64,000 bases of DNA from Pilaira anomala. Lineage: Eukaryota > Mucoromycota > Mucoromycetes > Mucorales > Mucoraceae. Of this stretch, positions 37,739 through 50,099 are shown one piece after another. A program made the translations under genes and the position numbers. Under the pieces are notes generated by a model. It saw only the letters and a program-made list of their open reading frames with translations, did no database searches and had not been told where the DNA came from. The stretch spans positions 124,001 to 188,000 of the forward strand of contig JAIXMQ010000008.1 of assembly GCA_025716855.1 (NCBI GenBank), given 5' to 3'. Each line of letters starts with the position of its first letter. The first letter of the stretch is position 1.

Positions 37739-38581
37739 ATGGAAACTTACATCGGTCACATTAAAACACCTCAAGATGCGTTGATTGTATTTGAAGCTTG
37801 TAGAAGAAATCAACTTTTACGTGTGCAACGTAGATTGTCATCAAAAGAAAGAATTCAAATTCGTTCAGGCTCAGTCTTTGCTTGGGATGAAAGAGAAGCA
37901 GGGATGAGAAGATGGACAGATGGTCGTACCTGGTCCCCTAGTCGTGTATTAGGTAGTTTCTTAACTTATCGTGAATTAGATACCAAAAGAAGACCTCGTC
38001 GTCCTAGTTCTACATCATCATCATCATCCTCATTACCACTTTGTAATAATACAAAGGCATCAGCAGCATGTTCTTATAAGAGAGATGGTTTAATTAAACA
38101 AAGCTTTTCAATCTGTACAGCCACCAATCAAAAATTACACCTTATTTCATATTACTCTAAATCCGATGTTTTGGCCGGCCGTTTAAAGCAACCTACAACC
38201 GATCCTTTATTAAATCAAATTAATGTACCTAAAGGTTTATATCCAGAATTAAATCCTCTTGACACAAGTGGTGGTCACTCTGCTACACTTCACAATATGA
38301 TCTCAGCTGATAACAATTTACCTTCTTCACCTTGTCTTTCCATTGATAGTAGTCCTTCACTTTCTTCTTCACCAAGTACTTGTGATGATGATATCATGAT
38401 GACTGAATTATTACCTTCTCCTCATTCCATTTATTCATCCGCTTCCTCTTCTTCAAGTCCATTATCTCCCAAACTAAATCCTTCTTTATGCTTACCTGCT
38501 CAAGATATCGCATGGGAAAAATTCCCTTCCTCTGAAGATCAACGTCAACTTAGAGCTCTTCAAGGTTTATTACGATTATAA
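37739..38581 (+). CDS. Gti1/Pac2-family WOPR transcription factor
   Basis: A 280-aa intronless protein. The WOPR DNA-binding domain is bipartite: WOPRa at residues 1-85 (ETYIGHIKTPQDALIVFEA, RRLSSKERIQIRSGSVFAWD, MRRWTDGRTWSPSRV), a Ser-rich spacer, then WOPRb at about 113-172 (YKRDGLIKQSFSI, KLHLISYYS, VPKGLYPEL). Members include Pac2/Gti1 of fission yeast, Wor1 of Candida and Ryp1 of Histoplasma, which control mating, morphology or nutrient-driven switching. The C-terminal 100 residues are Ser/Pro-rich. The role in this organism is not known from sequence; dimorphic or sexual control is a guess from the family. Confidence 0.95.
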   Translation: METYIGHIKTPQDALIVFEACRRNQLLRVQRRLSSKERIQIRSGSVFAWDEREAGMRRWTDGRTWSPSRVLGSFLTYRELDTKRRPRRPSSTSSSSSSLPLCNNTKASAACSYKRDGLIKQSFSICTATNQKLHLISYYSKSDVLAGRLKQPTTDPLLNQINVPKGLYPELNPLDTSGGHSATLHNMISADNNLPSSPCLSIDSSPSLSSSPSTCDDDIMMTELLPSPHSIYSSASSSSSPLSPKLNPSLCLPAQDIAWEKFPSSEDQRQLRALQGLLRL

Positions 38582-38945
38582 AAAAGTAATTTATACTTTT
38601 TTATTTCACACTCCTCTTTAACCTTTCCCTCCCCCCCCCCCTTTTTTTTTTATAATTCTCTAATGTACACACTTTTCTCTTTTATACCTTTTTTCTCTCT
38701 CCCTCCATTTTACTTTTTTATTATACTATTATTATTTTTATTTTTTTTTTATAATATTTTCTTAATTCCTTTCTTTTTTTTTTTTATTTTTTTTTTATTT
38801 ATTTTTTTTTTTTTACACTCTTTTTGAATTAAATAATAAAAAATTCAAAATTGTTCAATTCAAAACTGGTCTTTTTTTTAATTATTTTATTAAATGATGT
38901 GAATTTAAACTTTTTTAGGATAGAAAAGAATGCTCACGCGTACCC

Positions 38946-38984
<39 letters not shown>

Positions 38985-39668
38985 CGCATGTTTAACACAT
39001 GTCGTGATAATAACAAATTTTTTTTTATACAACGTATATACTTAAAAAGAATTTCATTGTCTCACTGATAATAAAGCAGTGTGATTTAAAAAGGAGAGAG
39101 AATGTATAATTTCATATTACACAAATATTTCCGAAAAGTTGTACTCTTCCAAAAATCCATTTTCTTCTTTTTTATTCTGTCCATCTTTTTTTTTTTTTTC
39201 TCTCATTGAAAGTCAGTTTCTTTTATTTTCAGATTATTGAAAAGTTATCTTTTTTTTTTTTTTTTTTTTTTTTAATCCCATTTTTCGTATAAAAAGTCTA
39301 TTTTTCTTCTTATTATTCATCATCGGCTTTAAGGGCAGAAAAGGGAAAACATAATTGTACATAAAAAAAGAAAGAAACATGTGGGGTTTATTTTAGTTGA
39401 AAGGTGTACCTTTTTTTTTCAACTAACAGGAACGGCTTCAAGTTCGGGACTTGCACAAAAAAAAAAAAAAATTCAGTGATTGCTAAAATTAGACCCAGGT
39501 ACTATTTTAGTTTTTTTTCCCATGTATTAAACATTTAATTATAAGTTTAATTCAAAAAAGAATTATTTTAAACAAAAAAAATGAAGTGTATTTTTTTATT
39601 GAAGAAGGAAATATGGTGTTAGATATATATATAGTACATTGTTTTTTTTTTTTAGGAAAGATGCAAAA

Positions 39669-39700
<32 letters not shown>
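38582..39700. other. 3' spacer between WOPR gene and PEPCK
   Basis: Convergent 3' regions. Very T-rich, with a (TC)n run at about 38951-38980. No gene seen. Confidence 0.65.
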
Positions 39701-39705
<5 letters not shown>

Positions 39706-41620
39706 GCTTAGGACCAGCGTTTAAGGTAGCTTCGTTAGAGCCAGATTCATAGGTCTTGAAATTATCAACAAACATGCTGGCAACGTTACGAAGAGAAGCA
39801 TCGAACTCAGCAGCAGTACCGTTCCAAGCAGTCTTGGGGTTCAAGAGTTCAGAAGGAACGTTAGCAACAGCCTTGGGAATACTCAAGTTGAAGATATCAA
39901 GGTTTTCGAATTCAGCCTTAGCCAATTCACCGTTATGAATCGAATCAAGAATAGCACGAGTATACTTGAGAGGACAACGCTTAGAGGTAGCTGCAGAACC
40001 ACCAATCCAACCTGTATTAATCAACCAAGCATCCGCCTTATGAGCAGACATCTTTTCTGCCAACATGGTAGCATAACGTTGAGGATGGAGAACGAGGAAA
40101 GGTGCACCGAAACAAGCAGAGAAAGTAGCTTGAGGTTCAACAATACCATCTTCAGTACCAGGTACTTTAGTAGTATAACCAGAGATGAAATGGTACATCG
40201 CTTGTTCTGCTGTCAACTTGGAAACAGGAGGTAAGACACCAAAGGCATCACAAGTCAATAAGATGATGTTCTTGGGATGAGATCCAACACAAGGAATCTT
40301 GGCATTGGGAATATGGTAAATAGGATAAGCACAACGTGTGTTCTCGGTTAAGAAATCATCAGAGTAATCAACTTCACGTGTCTCTTCATCAAGAACAACG
40401 TTCTCAAGAATAGCTCCAAACTTAATAGCGTTGAAAATATCTGGTTCCTTTTCACCTGATAAATCAATACATTTAGCATAACAACCACCTTCAATGTTGA
40501 ATACACCATCGTCAGACCAACAGTGCTCATCGTCACCGATCAACATACGCTTAGGATCGGCAGAAAGTGTGGTCTTACCGGTACCTGAAAGACCAAAGAA
40601 AAGAGAAACATCACCTTGAGGACCTTCGTTAGCAGAAGAGTGAAGGGATAACACACCAGCCTTTGGCATAAGGTAATGCATAACAGTAAAGATCTAAATG
40701 GATGTTACAAATTTAGTAAAAAAAAAAAATGCTTTCATTATCGGAGGTTCAATAGTGCCTCGCTTTTTTTTCCCACAATCAAAAAAAAAAAAAAAAAAAA
40801 AAATACTTACACCCTTCTTCATTTCACCAGCATATTCAGAACCAAGAATAACCATTTCGGAACGCTTAAAGTTAACAGAAACAGAGGTAGTGGAAGTCAT
40901 ACCGGTAGTATATCTGTTAGCAGGGAATTCACCAGCGTTGAAGATAGTGAAATCGGGAGTACCAAAGTTCTCAAGTTCATCCTCAGTAGGACGAATTAAC
41001 ATATTACGCATGAACAAGAGATGGTAAGCACGAGAAGCGACCACACGCACCTTGATACGGTACTTGGGATCCCAACCAGCATAACCGTCAAAGACATAAA
41101 GACGAGGACGGGTGTTGAGGTAATCGATAGCACGTTCACGGTTAATCAAGAAGACGTTTTCGCTAATAGGCGTGTTGACAGGACCCCACTAAAAATTAAA
41201 GTAAGCATAAAGAAAATAATATATAAATTTTTTTTTTTTTTTTCTTCTCTCTTACCCAGATATCTTTCTTGGAGGTTTCTTCTTCAACGATACGTTTATC
41301 CTTGGGAGAACGACCGGTTTTCTTACCAGAGTAGGCACAAAGAGCACCAGCAGAAGAAATGACAGTACCTTGTTCGTAACTTAAGGCTTGTTCGTAAAGG
41401 ACGGCGACAGAAGGGTTACGCATAATAGTAACCTAATGAAGAAAAATGTATATCAGTATGAATGTGTTTATACATTGTATTTTTTTTTTTTTTTTTTTTT
41501 TACCTTATCATAATCAATACCAGCGAATTCATGAAGGTCTTCTTCAACCTTGGTATGAACAGAGTTGGAAGAAGAAGGTCTACCACCAGTATAAGGAGAT
41601 CCGGGTCTTGAAGAAACCAT
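39701..41620 (-). CDS. PCK1: ATP-dependent phosphoenolpyruvate carboxykinase
   Basis: Four exons (41620-41504, 41432-41256, 41188-40811, 40693-39701) give 554 aa. The enzyme converts oxaloacetate and ATP to PEP, CO2 and ADP, the committed step of gluconeogenesis in the cytosol. Motifs: [25 protein letters not shown]-loop [11 protein letters not shown] at about residue 258, LIGDDEHCW (metal site), [19 protein letters not shown] and GWIGG. These are features of the ATP-type (yeast/bacterial) enzyme, not the GTP type. The 39-residue first exon is Ser/Gly/Pro-rich and may carry regulatory sites. An upstream CCCCACC (about 41811; minus strand GTGGGG) fits a Mig1/CreA-like site, weak evidence for glucose repression. 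Confidence 0.97.
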
Positions 41621-42281
41621 TTTGTATATATTTAAAAAAGAAAAATAATAATTTAAAAGTGAAGAAGAAGAAGAAGAAAAAAAAAATATGAAAAAAGGTT
41701 CAATATTTATAATTATTAGAAAAAGATTATTTATTTAGCTCGTGAAAAAGAGCTGATCTCAATGAAATTTTTATTACTTTTTCGGAACTGGTTGGACAAA
41801 AAAGGTTTTCCCCACCTTTTACTGGAATTGAATTAAAAGGCTCACTCTTTCTGTCATGTAAAATCGGGAAATGCCGGAAACTGAATCCCACCAGCCATTT
41901 CTTCCGAGTTACTCCTCCTCTCCCCCCTTTTCGCCCGTAAAGAAGAAGGGTTTAAAAGGTTGCATGTGAAAAAGTGAGTTCTTGAATGTCTTTTTATTTT
42001 ATTCCGATCCTATTTTGGTTATTAACTCTCATTATTTTTTACATTTTATGCCATTTTGTGTATTATGTAAAATAAAAATAATTCGTTTTATGTATATAGG
42101 AAAGTCTTGCCCTTTTTTTTTTTAAATGAATATGTATATTACTTCTTTATTAAATAATGAATTGAAATCTCTCTCTCTCATATGCAATATATAAACATCT
42201 CCGATCAAATAGCATATATAATCGTCATGTGGAATCCGGTGAAATATACTTATTTATTAATCATGATACGTAATTTTTTTT
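41621..42281. promoter_or_regulatory. PEPCK promoter region and STRAP 3' spacer
   Basis: Just upstream of PCK1 is a purine-rich tract on the plus strand (GAAGAAGAAG..., pyrimidine on the coding strand). A GC-richer block at about 41800-41945 contains a candidate Mig1/CreA-like site. The remainder is 3' flank of STRAP. Confidence 0.4.
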
Positions 42282-43534
42282 TTAAGCACTGGTAATATTA
42301 TCTTTTTGCCATAATCCATAAGATTTAGTAGCATCCGTTTGCCATAATCGAATAGTTCCATCCTCTACGTAACGAAAAAAAAAAAAAAAAAAGTTAATAA
42401 GTCTATATATAACATAGACACTTTTGTTTCTTATACCTGATCCAGTAGCATAAATTTCACCATCAGGACTATAACTAACAGTATGAAGAGGACCATGATG
42501 ACCTTTATATACCTCTATTATATACATTAATATGATAATAATTTAAAAAATGACATGTCAATTCATTTTTTTTTTACCAACTACTTCTTCTTTCTCGAAA
42601 TCATAAATTCTAACCCATAAATCATCATCACTTCCTGCAACAAACTTTTTGTGACTAGGATGAAGTGATACAGACGAGGTGTTTTCCTTGGTTTGAATTT
42701 TCTTTACATCCTCAAATGAGCTAAAAAAAATAAGCTAAGTATTTTTTTTTTTCTAATTTCTGACATTTCTTCTTTCTTTTTGTCTGTACCTGTCGGGTTT
42801 CCAAAAATTGGCAGTCTTACCAGCAGCCCAAGAAACATACTGTCCATCAGAAGAAAGTGTCATGGTCGAGATAGGTGCATCAGATTGAATTGTACCACTC
42901 TCACGCATCGTACGAAGATCCCAAATTCTTACAGTAGCATCTTCACCAGCACTCAGCACCGTATGATGTTTTTCATCCCAAACCACTGCTTTAATCATAC
43001 CTTCATGACCTAATAATTCCATAGCAGGTGCATCAGGTCGATACAAATCAAAAATTCGGAGCTTCTGCTCTTTACCGCCTGTAATGATCTTGGTGCTATC
43101 TTGGTTGAAATCGGCAGCACGTACAATATGATTATGAACAAATGTATGAAGTACTTCTCCGTTATAGGTATCCCATACTTTAGCACTGAAATCGGCTGAA
43201 CCAGTTACTGCCTTTTCGGAATCCTTAGATAAACGTGCGCTCCAGACTGCTCCTTTGTGTCCTTGAAAGGTACCGATCCAGTCTCCTGTAACGCCATCAC
43301 GTAACATGGGACTACCATCTATTTAATATTGTATAAGAATAAAAAAAAAAAAAACTTTATATACACACACAAAAAAGAGAGGGTTTTACCTTTGCAAGCA
43401 GATATTAAAAAATATTTTCCTTCGGGTGTAATACTAGAAAACTGAATATCGACAACGGGTCTTGTATGACCTGAACAAGTCAAAGGGATGATTCGATTTC
43501 CATTACTGTTGTTGTTATTAGTGTTTACGTTCAT
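42282..43534 (-). CDS. STRAP/Unrip WD40-repeat protein
   Basis: Five exons (43534-43390, 43318-42790, 42720-42578, 42514-42437, 42364-42282) give 325 aa. Matches STRAP along its length: PLTCSGHTRPVVDIQFS, FLISACKDGSPMLRDG, GDWIGTFQGHKGAVWSA, SADFSAKVWD, LLGHEGMIKAVVWDEK, SLHPSHKKFVAGS, VYKGHHGPLHTVSYSPDGE and EDGTIRLWQT. Seven WD40 blades are expected. In animals STRAP (Unrip) is part of the SMN complex that loads Sm rings on snRNAs and also inhibits TGF-beta signalling; only the first role makes sense in a fungus. An Asn-rich start (MNVNTNNNNSNGN) precedes the conserved part. It lies head-to-head with SNRNP25, another snRNP-linked gene. Confidence 0.93.
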
Positions 43535-44495
43535 TAGAGAGAGTATTTACAATTGCGTAAGAGTTTTCTTTTTATGAATAAGGTCGTTAATAGAAAAATA
43601 AGAGAGAGAAGAAGAAAAAAAAAAGGGCCGTTAAGTATATATATATATAAAGAAAGAAAAAAAAAAAGAAAAAAAAAAAAAAAAAGAGGGAGAAAAGGTT
43701 TACTTCAATAGAAAAGAAGAAGTTGTTTATTATCTGAAAAAAAAAATGCTATGTCGTTTCACAAAGATGCAAAATAAAAAACGCGTCATGTTTTTTTTTA
43801 CTGCACTTTTTTTATCAGTAAAAGAAGGACATAAAAACGTTCGAGCGTTGATAAACTGAACCTAGTCTTCTTTTCGCGTCGTTTTACTCGACAAGGACTT
43901 TAATCATTTATCAGGGTGATCTAATAATAAATCAATAATTACGTTTTTTATATTTTGTCAAAGTTTATGTTGTCTCACTCTCTCAAAATTAGAAATAAAC
44001 TTTAAAATGCTATTCTTGAAGCCTCTCATTGGTTCGTGAGCTGAACAATTTATGTATAATTCAAAAAGTTATGGTTACTGAATAAAGAAACCACATTTAC
44101 ACAATATGGAATAGAATAATAGAATTCGTACTGTGATGCTTCGAAATCTATGCGATCCTAATACAAACGATACTTTGGTTCTCTTTCCTTTAAATAGTTT
44201 TTGTATGAATAAAAGTAATTGATGTCGTATGAATTGTACAATTATTAACACTGTTATGTATTTTAGTTTAGAGATGCTCGGTTAAAAATATACCGCAGCC
44301 TTTTCTTTTTCTGCTGCTGAGGAAGGGAGAAGTTAGTCATGTAATGTATGTATACATACACAGTCATTAGCACTTTTTCTTGAAAAAGTATAATACATGT
44401 AAGCAATTTCATCCGTGACTGTAAACATACAAAAACAATTTATGCTAACTATTCTTATATTTTTATTTTATTTTTTACTTTTTATTTTTTCATTC
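43535..44495. promoter_or_regulatory. Divergent intergenic region, STRAP and SNRNP25
   Basis: 961 bases between two divergent starts. Purine-rich block at about 43590-43710 next to STRAP; T-rich tract at about 44455-44490 next to SNRNP25. A GTATGTATACATAC palindrome lies at about 44346-44359. No known operator recognised. Confidence 0.45.
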
Positions 44496-45090
44496 ATGTC
44501 AGTTCAAAATGATCAAGAGCTCTTGGATAAGTTACAGAAAGAGATTAACCAACTACTTGAACATGAAGAACTGAAAGATCTTGACGCGTTTCCTACCGAA
44601 GAAGAAATCGATATGTTGATCGCAGTAGAAACCGGTCAAGCATTCCAAATAACTTTGAATCGAAGTCCTTTACCTTCTATTCGTAAGTTTTTATCCACTT
44701 GACTTAACACTCGCGGGTTTATTAACTTAAAAAAAAAAAAAGCCCTTATCGTCCTTCAGTCGTCTTCCGTACTAGATATTAAGCGAATGATTAAACATCA
44801 ACTTGAGAAAATGGAAAAGAACGATAAAACTGGTAGAAAGAGAAAGATTAGCTGGTAAGAAGAGTAGTTAGGATAATATCGATGTACATATATGGACTTC
44901 ATTTTTTGATGAATTTAGGAAGTACATATGGAGGTCACATTGCTTAATGTTTAATAATGCTAGGTTATTAAATGATCGTGCCGTTGTAAGTCAGCTAGGT
45001 ATTAAACAGAACAGCGTATTAAAATTCTCTAGATTGGCACATGAGAAAGGGCATCATCGAAAAGCTTGGCATCATAATAAAAAATCCTAA
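44496..45090 (+). CDS. SNRNP25: U11/U12 snRNP 25-kDa protein (minor spliceosome)
   Basis: Three exons (44496-44682, 44743-44854, 44919-45090) give 156 aa with closed phases. Conserved features: AFPTEEEIDMLIAVETGQAF (matching the EEVNSQIALEYGQA region), PLIVLQSSSVLDIKRMI (VVVVQSATVLDLKKAI), KISWKYIWRSHCL (HISWSYVWRTYHL), LLNDRAVVSQLGI and the ubiquitin-like fold end. The human protein belongs to the U11/U12 di-snRNP that recognises U12-type introns. Its presence implies a minor spliceosome, known from Rhizopus but lost from most Dikarya. All introns in the gene itself are ordinary GT-AG. The start is the Met after a T-rich tract; an upstream in-frame Met would add only low-complexity hydrophobic sequence. 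Confidence 0.87.
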
Positions 45091-46727
45091 AATTAGATAT
45101 CATTGTTTTCGGTCTGTTGTATTCGTAGATCATATGTATGTACATATTTAAACATCACTTTTGATATCGGAAATTCTATCACCCACTCCCTCAAATCACC
45201 CAGTTTATTTTTTTTTTAAAAAAAAAAGGAGGGAGGCCCTTCTAAAGCTACTATTGTATTACGGTGGTAAAAAAAGACCTACACTAAGCTATGTGCTTAT
45301 TGATCTTAATTAGTTTTTTTTTTTTTGATAAAAGCAAAAGACAAGATTTTGTTTTCTATTTTAGGCCTAAAAAAAAAAGAGGGCGCCCATAGGGTCTCTG
45401 TGTGTGTGTGTGTGTAGCTATTTTTCTGTAGGGCGTGTTACGTTACACCCAGATAAAAACCATGGCCATTACCATCTCTCTTAATCAAAAAACTAACTGG
45501 GGTCAACAAACATGTAGCATAGTGTAGTTTCTTTATTTCCTTAATACAATGGCAGTTTCAAAAGGGTTCGTTTTTATTTGTTTAAAAAAAAAGCTGGGTT
45601 ATTTGGAGGGAAAAAGTGGATGAGGGATGGAATTTTTCGTATTAGGAAAATCGAGGTGGGTCTAACGATATTCAATCTTTTATTTTTCGTATCAAAGTAA
45701 AAGTCTCTCTATTTACAACTGTTTTATTATACAATATTATATACACGAATTCAACGGTGCAACTTTATATGCATTTAGATTTAAGTTTTCCCTTTAAAAA
45801 ATATACTTGCTTTAACAGAAATTGTAATTTCATTTTTTTTTTTTTGTAAAATCAACTTAAATCTTTATATGTAATTATTAGAAAGAGCGTAAAATTCTAA
45901 CTATATTTAACTTTCTTAAAAAGTTAAGGTTTAAAATCCTTTTAATACTATTTAACTATTGATTTTTGAAGGTACACTGCGGTCATTTTTCCAGCGAGGT
46001 TAAAATATTAATAAGCGTTGTTACTATGAGAGATTTTCTTGATTTTAACAAATTCCTAGGAACGATCAGATAAGTTAAATCCATAATAATTTAAGTTAGT
46101 TTGTAACAATTAATGATTTATAATATATTTTTCTTTGACAGCAGAGCTTTAAACTTGATATGGGAAGGCTACATATTAAAAATTAACTTTATTTTTTAGA
46201 ATACTTTTTTTTTCAAGGGAAGCTTTTTTTTTTTTTTAAAAAAAAAAAAAAGTACTACGATCCTCAGGAGAGGATCAAAAAAATAAATAAATAAATATAT
46301 CAGTTGCAAGTTGAGATGTGATTTATATAGTACATACTGTATATAAGCTCACAAGATGATATAGTTATGACTAACAGGTACGTATATAATTCTCCTTGGG
46401 TATTTAGTGATAATTTCCATACCTTTTTTTTTTTTGACAGCTTTATAACACGTTTTATATAACTTTAAATATTTTTTAGTATATCATTTTATTATATTTA
46501 TATATTTATAAGTTTCTTTCTTGAAGAGAACAGGGTTAGAGGAGGGGAGAGAAAATACACTTTTTTTTTTTTCTATCACTAGGTGACGTAAAAAAAAAAA
46601 AAAGGATGAAAATCTTTTTTTAAGAAAATGTTTGTACAAAAAGGAAGAAAAAGAAAGAATTAAGTTTGTGTATTGTAATGTAATAATAAAAATTTCTATA
46701 TCATGAAGTTATCTTTGCTTGTTCGCC
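45091..46727. other. 1.6-kb spacer, no gene recognised
   Basis: 3' flanks of SNRNP25 and of the siderophore synthetase. Homopolymer runs and short microsatellites only; open frames are short. Confidence 0.65.
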
Positions 46728-48953
46728 TTAAGCTTGAGCAGGAGTTTGAAGTTTATGGTTAATCAAGTTGGGTACAGGACGATAGATATACTATATAAAA
46801 TAATTATGTAAGAATTAAAAAAAAAAAAATGGATATACGATTGGCAAATATTTTGTTACTTACATCACGGTAAAGTTCATCAATCTTCATACGAACCATA
46901 CATTTTCCAGGAACCTTTTCACGTTCCATAAACATGGGCCACATGATGTGATCTTTGGGAAGTAATTCGGAAAGACGTTGACGTACAAGTTCCCAACCGA
47001 CACCATTATAATGAAGACCGAGTACACGAATTAAACGTTGGTATTGACAATGGAAAAGAGTATGATATAAAAGCTTGAAGACTTCTTCTAATGTATCGGC
47101 AACTACACAACTATCAGGTAAAACATCCAATTCACAACCAGTTGATTTTAAGAGTGTTTCTCTATGTACTTTAACACCACCAAAATCACGAATAACAAAA
47201 CCCTTTAATTCACCGGTCTTTCTATCAAATCTAGCCAATGTATTTTGGCCATGTGCTTCAAAAGCGACACCATTTTCAAGACAAGGAGGCAAGAAAGAAC
47301 GGAGCGATAAATCGATGTATCTATTGTAATAAGAGTATTTGTTTTTTGTTTTTAGAAAAAGCTTAAAAAATAGAGGACTGAGCGCGTTCATTCGGAATAT
47401 ATCTTACCTCTTTAAAAAGTTAGTTTTCTTTTCTACTGTATCAAGACCCCATACATGAGTCAAAAGGGTTTCATCGGTATCAGGTCTTTGAATCTTTTCA
47501 ACCAAGACACCACAGGGTAAAAATAAATCATCTTTGTATTTAGGATCATATTCGATTGCTTCACGAATAACACTACTACAATGTTTGGCGATATCAGTAT
47601 CCTCATGAGCATAAGTAACTGTACCCAATTCACGTTCCACGGCTAAAATATCGTGGTCATATGTTAGCTTGGGTACTACGTCGTACGAAAATCCAGGACC
47701 AAAATATGTTGTAAAAGGAGTCACAGTTCGAAGAGCAGAAGAAATTTTGACACCCAAACATAACTTGACACTAAGACCGGGTAATACATCAGGTCTAGCT
47801 ACTGAACGAAGTGAAGCAAGTGCTTCAACAGGTATAGAGAATTGGGAAGGGAAGACGACTAAATCCTTAAATCTTTCTTCCAAATTGGGTAACTGAAGTT
47901 CATGAATAGCGATAAAGACATGGTTGTTGTACTTATTACGTAATGATTCTGTATCTTCACCGCCACCAGCAGCAAAAAGAGCATTTACCAAGCCTTGGGA
48001 CAGGTTTTCATAATCGCCTCGGAGGACAGCAGAAGATCTAGGAATACCAACTAAACGAACCATAGGATGATCAAGATCGTACGATCCAGGATAGAGTGGA
48101 GGCATGGGAGGATAACTCTTACGGGCTTTATGCATCTAAATTTAACAAGTATGACGTGATTAATACATTTTTTTTCTTTTAAAAAAAAACCCAGAAACCT
48201 CCCGAATAGAAAATAAAATGACTTACGGGATGTGTAGCATGGCCTTCAACAACAGCTTGTTCCCAAGCAATAGTAGAGGAGTTTAAGGTAGGTAATGGCT
48301 TGGGATGATCATATGTATACTCTAAAATAGAATTTTTTATATAGATTATTAATACCACAATACAATATATATATATATATATATATATATTTGAGAAACT
48401 TACTTTGAAATAAGATGGAAGAACCTAATTCTTGACCAATTTGTTCTTTTAACTTATTGTTCACCTGTTTATCAGTAGCAAAACGGCTCCACATTTGAAC
48501 AGCATCATAACCATCAAATAAGCCAAAGTTGGTTTCATCAGAAAGGATAGAAACTAATGCTTGTTTGGTAGTTTCAGCAGTAATAGTATTAGAGCCATTT
48601 TCAGATGCATTGATTTCGTAGATATGAGGTAACATATCAAGACCATCTACCATATCAATCAAAGGACATTGAACACCGTTCCAGTTAGCAGAATGAGAGT
48701 TGTTAATGACAGGGACACCACGAAGAGGGACCACAGTTAAGATGTCATCCAAGGTAACTTTAGTAGGGATATCATTTTCTTGTTTGACAGAAGTAGGACG
48801 AAGTAATAAGCAAAGACCAACAACATCTTGTTTTTTGGAAGGAACAAAGTAAGCAGGTACTAAACATTCACTAGTTAAACAAGCAACCAAACGAGAGGTA
48901 GTTGCGAAACTAGCATAATGTTGGTTTGTGTATTCATGCGAAGGAGCAGGCAT
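46728..48953 (-). CDS. NIS siderophore synthetase (IucA/IucC family), probable rhizoferrin synthetase
   Basis: Five exons (48953-48404, 48321-48227, 48135-47408, 47320-46864, 46790-46728) give 630 aa, the usual size. Family marks: HP-MHKARKS across an exon junction at residues about 214-221 (the HPxHKxR nucleotide-binding motif), EAHGQN at about 479-484, and RDFGG. NIS synthetases adenylate a carboxylic acid (often citrate) and condense it with an amine or alcohol. In Mucorales the known product is rhizoferrin (two citrates on putrescine), made by the homologous Rfs; this is the likely role here, not proven by sequence. The upstream region has four HGATAR sites, consistent with control by a GATA-type iron repressor. 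Acquisition of the family by Mucorales through horizontal transfer has been suggested; the gene now carries four host-like introns. Confidence 0.9.
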
Positions 48954-49074
48954 TTTAGTAAATATAAAATAAAGTAAAGAAAAGAAAAATAAAAAAAAAA
49001 AAAAAAAAAGCCAGGAAAATTTTAAAAAGTTTTTAAATAAGAAATATAGCGGAGTCTAAGCCTTTTTGCTTATT

Positions 49075-49175
49075 AGATAAAATAAACGCGATAACTATAA
49101 ATGGGTAAAATGACTCGATCTGATAAGTTTTAATTTCAGGTAATTGCACTGCATGCATGTGTAACAGGTTGATAA
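49075..49175 (-). promoter_or_regulatory. Cluster of four HGATAR (GATA) sites upstream of siderophore synthetase
   Basis: AGATAA at 49075-49080, CGATAA at 49089-49094, TGATAA at 49121-49126 and TGATAA at 49170-49175, that is 122-217 bases before the ATG. Fungal iron-responsive GATA repressors (Sre/Fep1/Urbs1 type) bind HGATAR in siderophore-gene promoters. In AT-rich DNA the motif is common, so clustering is suggestive only. Confidence 0.5.
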
Positions 49176-50099
49176 TGAATAAAAACATGGCTAAAACTAA
49201 ATCTACCCTTTAAATTTAAATTAAATTCAAAGGGATCTACTTGAAGAAGATCGACCTAATATATTGAATGATCGGTACCTTAACTATTTTACTCAATTAC
49301 TATTATCCGTTAAATTTTTAATTGTGATCTAACAAATAGTAGTGCTTTATCAGATCTTTATTTTTTTTTCATATCTAAAATCATATTTAGTAAACAAAAT
49401 GCAAAACGTAACGCTTCGTCGTACGTGACACAGTACTAATTTTTTTTTTTTTTTTTTTTTTTTACATGGGTCTGCATATCTTTTTTCGTCAAATCGTCAT
49501 TCTCCTTAATTGTTATCTTTATTAATAAGATCTTATGAGCGTCCAAAGTCTAAAGTGAGTGTCACCTCTCTAACAGTATTATTCATCCAAAAGTAAATTT
49601 TGATTTTTTTTTTGATAGTGTGACTTCTTAATCAGTAAATAATTTTCATGCACTATTTCTGATGATGAGGGTGATAGAATTTCTCGTATTAGGAAATCCA
49701 AATCATTCAGTTTTTTTTTTATAAAGAAGGAGGTATACAATAGTCAAGGTCTTTTCTTGCAGCAAAAGTATCTTGGCACGAAAAACATTTTAAACCATCG
49801 CTTTTCAACGATGTCTAATGTAGAATTTTATACTCTTTCCAATGATGTAAAAATCATAATAGAATAATAATAAAGATTAATGGTTATATTGTGGGAAAAT
49901 GAAGTTACAGTTTTTGTTAGTACGAGTATAGCTTTTTACATATAAGCATAAAGCTTTAAATATAGAAAAATGCGCCTTCAAATTATGAATCTATTTTATA
50001 TCATATTGTATAATAGAGTGGTTGATATAAAAGGACTTTTATTTGACTAGGAAAAAAATTTGGGCTCAAATTTCAATTTTGAAGTCTAAAGATCAGGGA
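49176..50099. other. Intergenic, no gene recognised
   Basis: Distal upstream region of the siderophore synthetase, with a T run at 49440-49462 and no protein-like frames. Confidence 0.6.
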
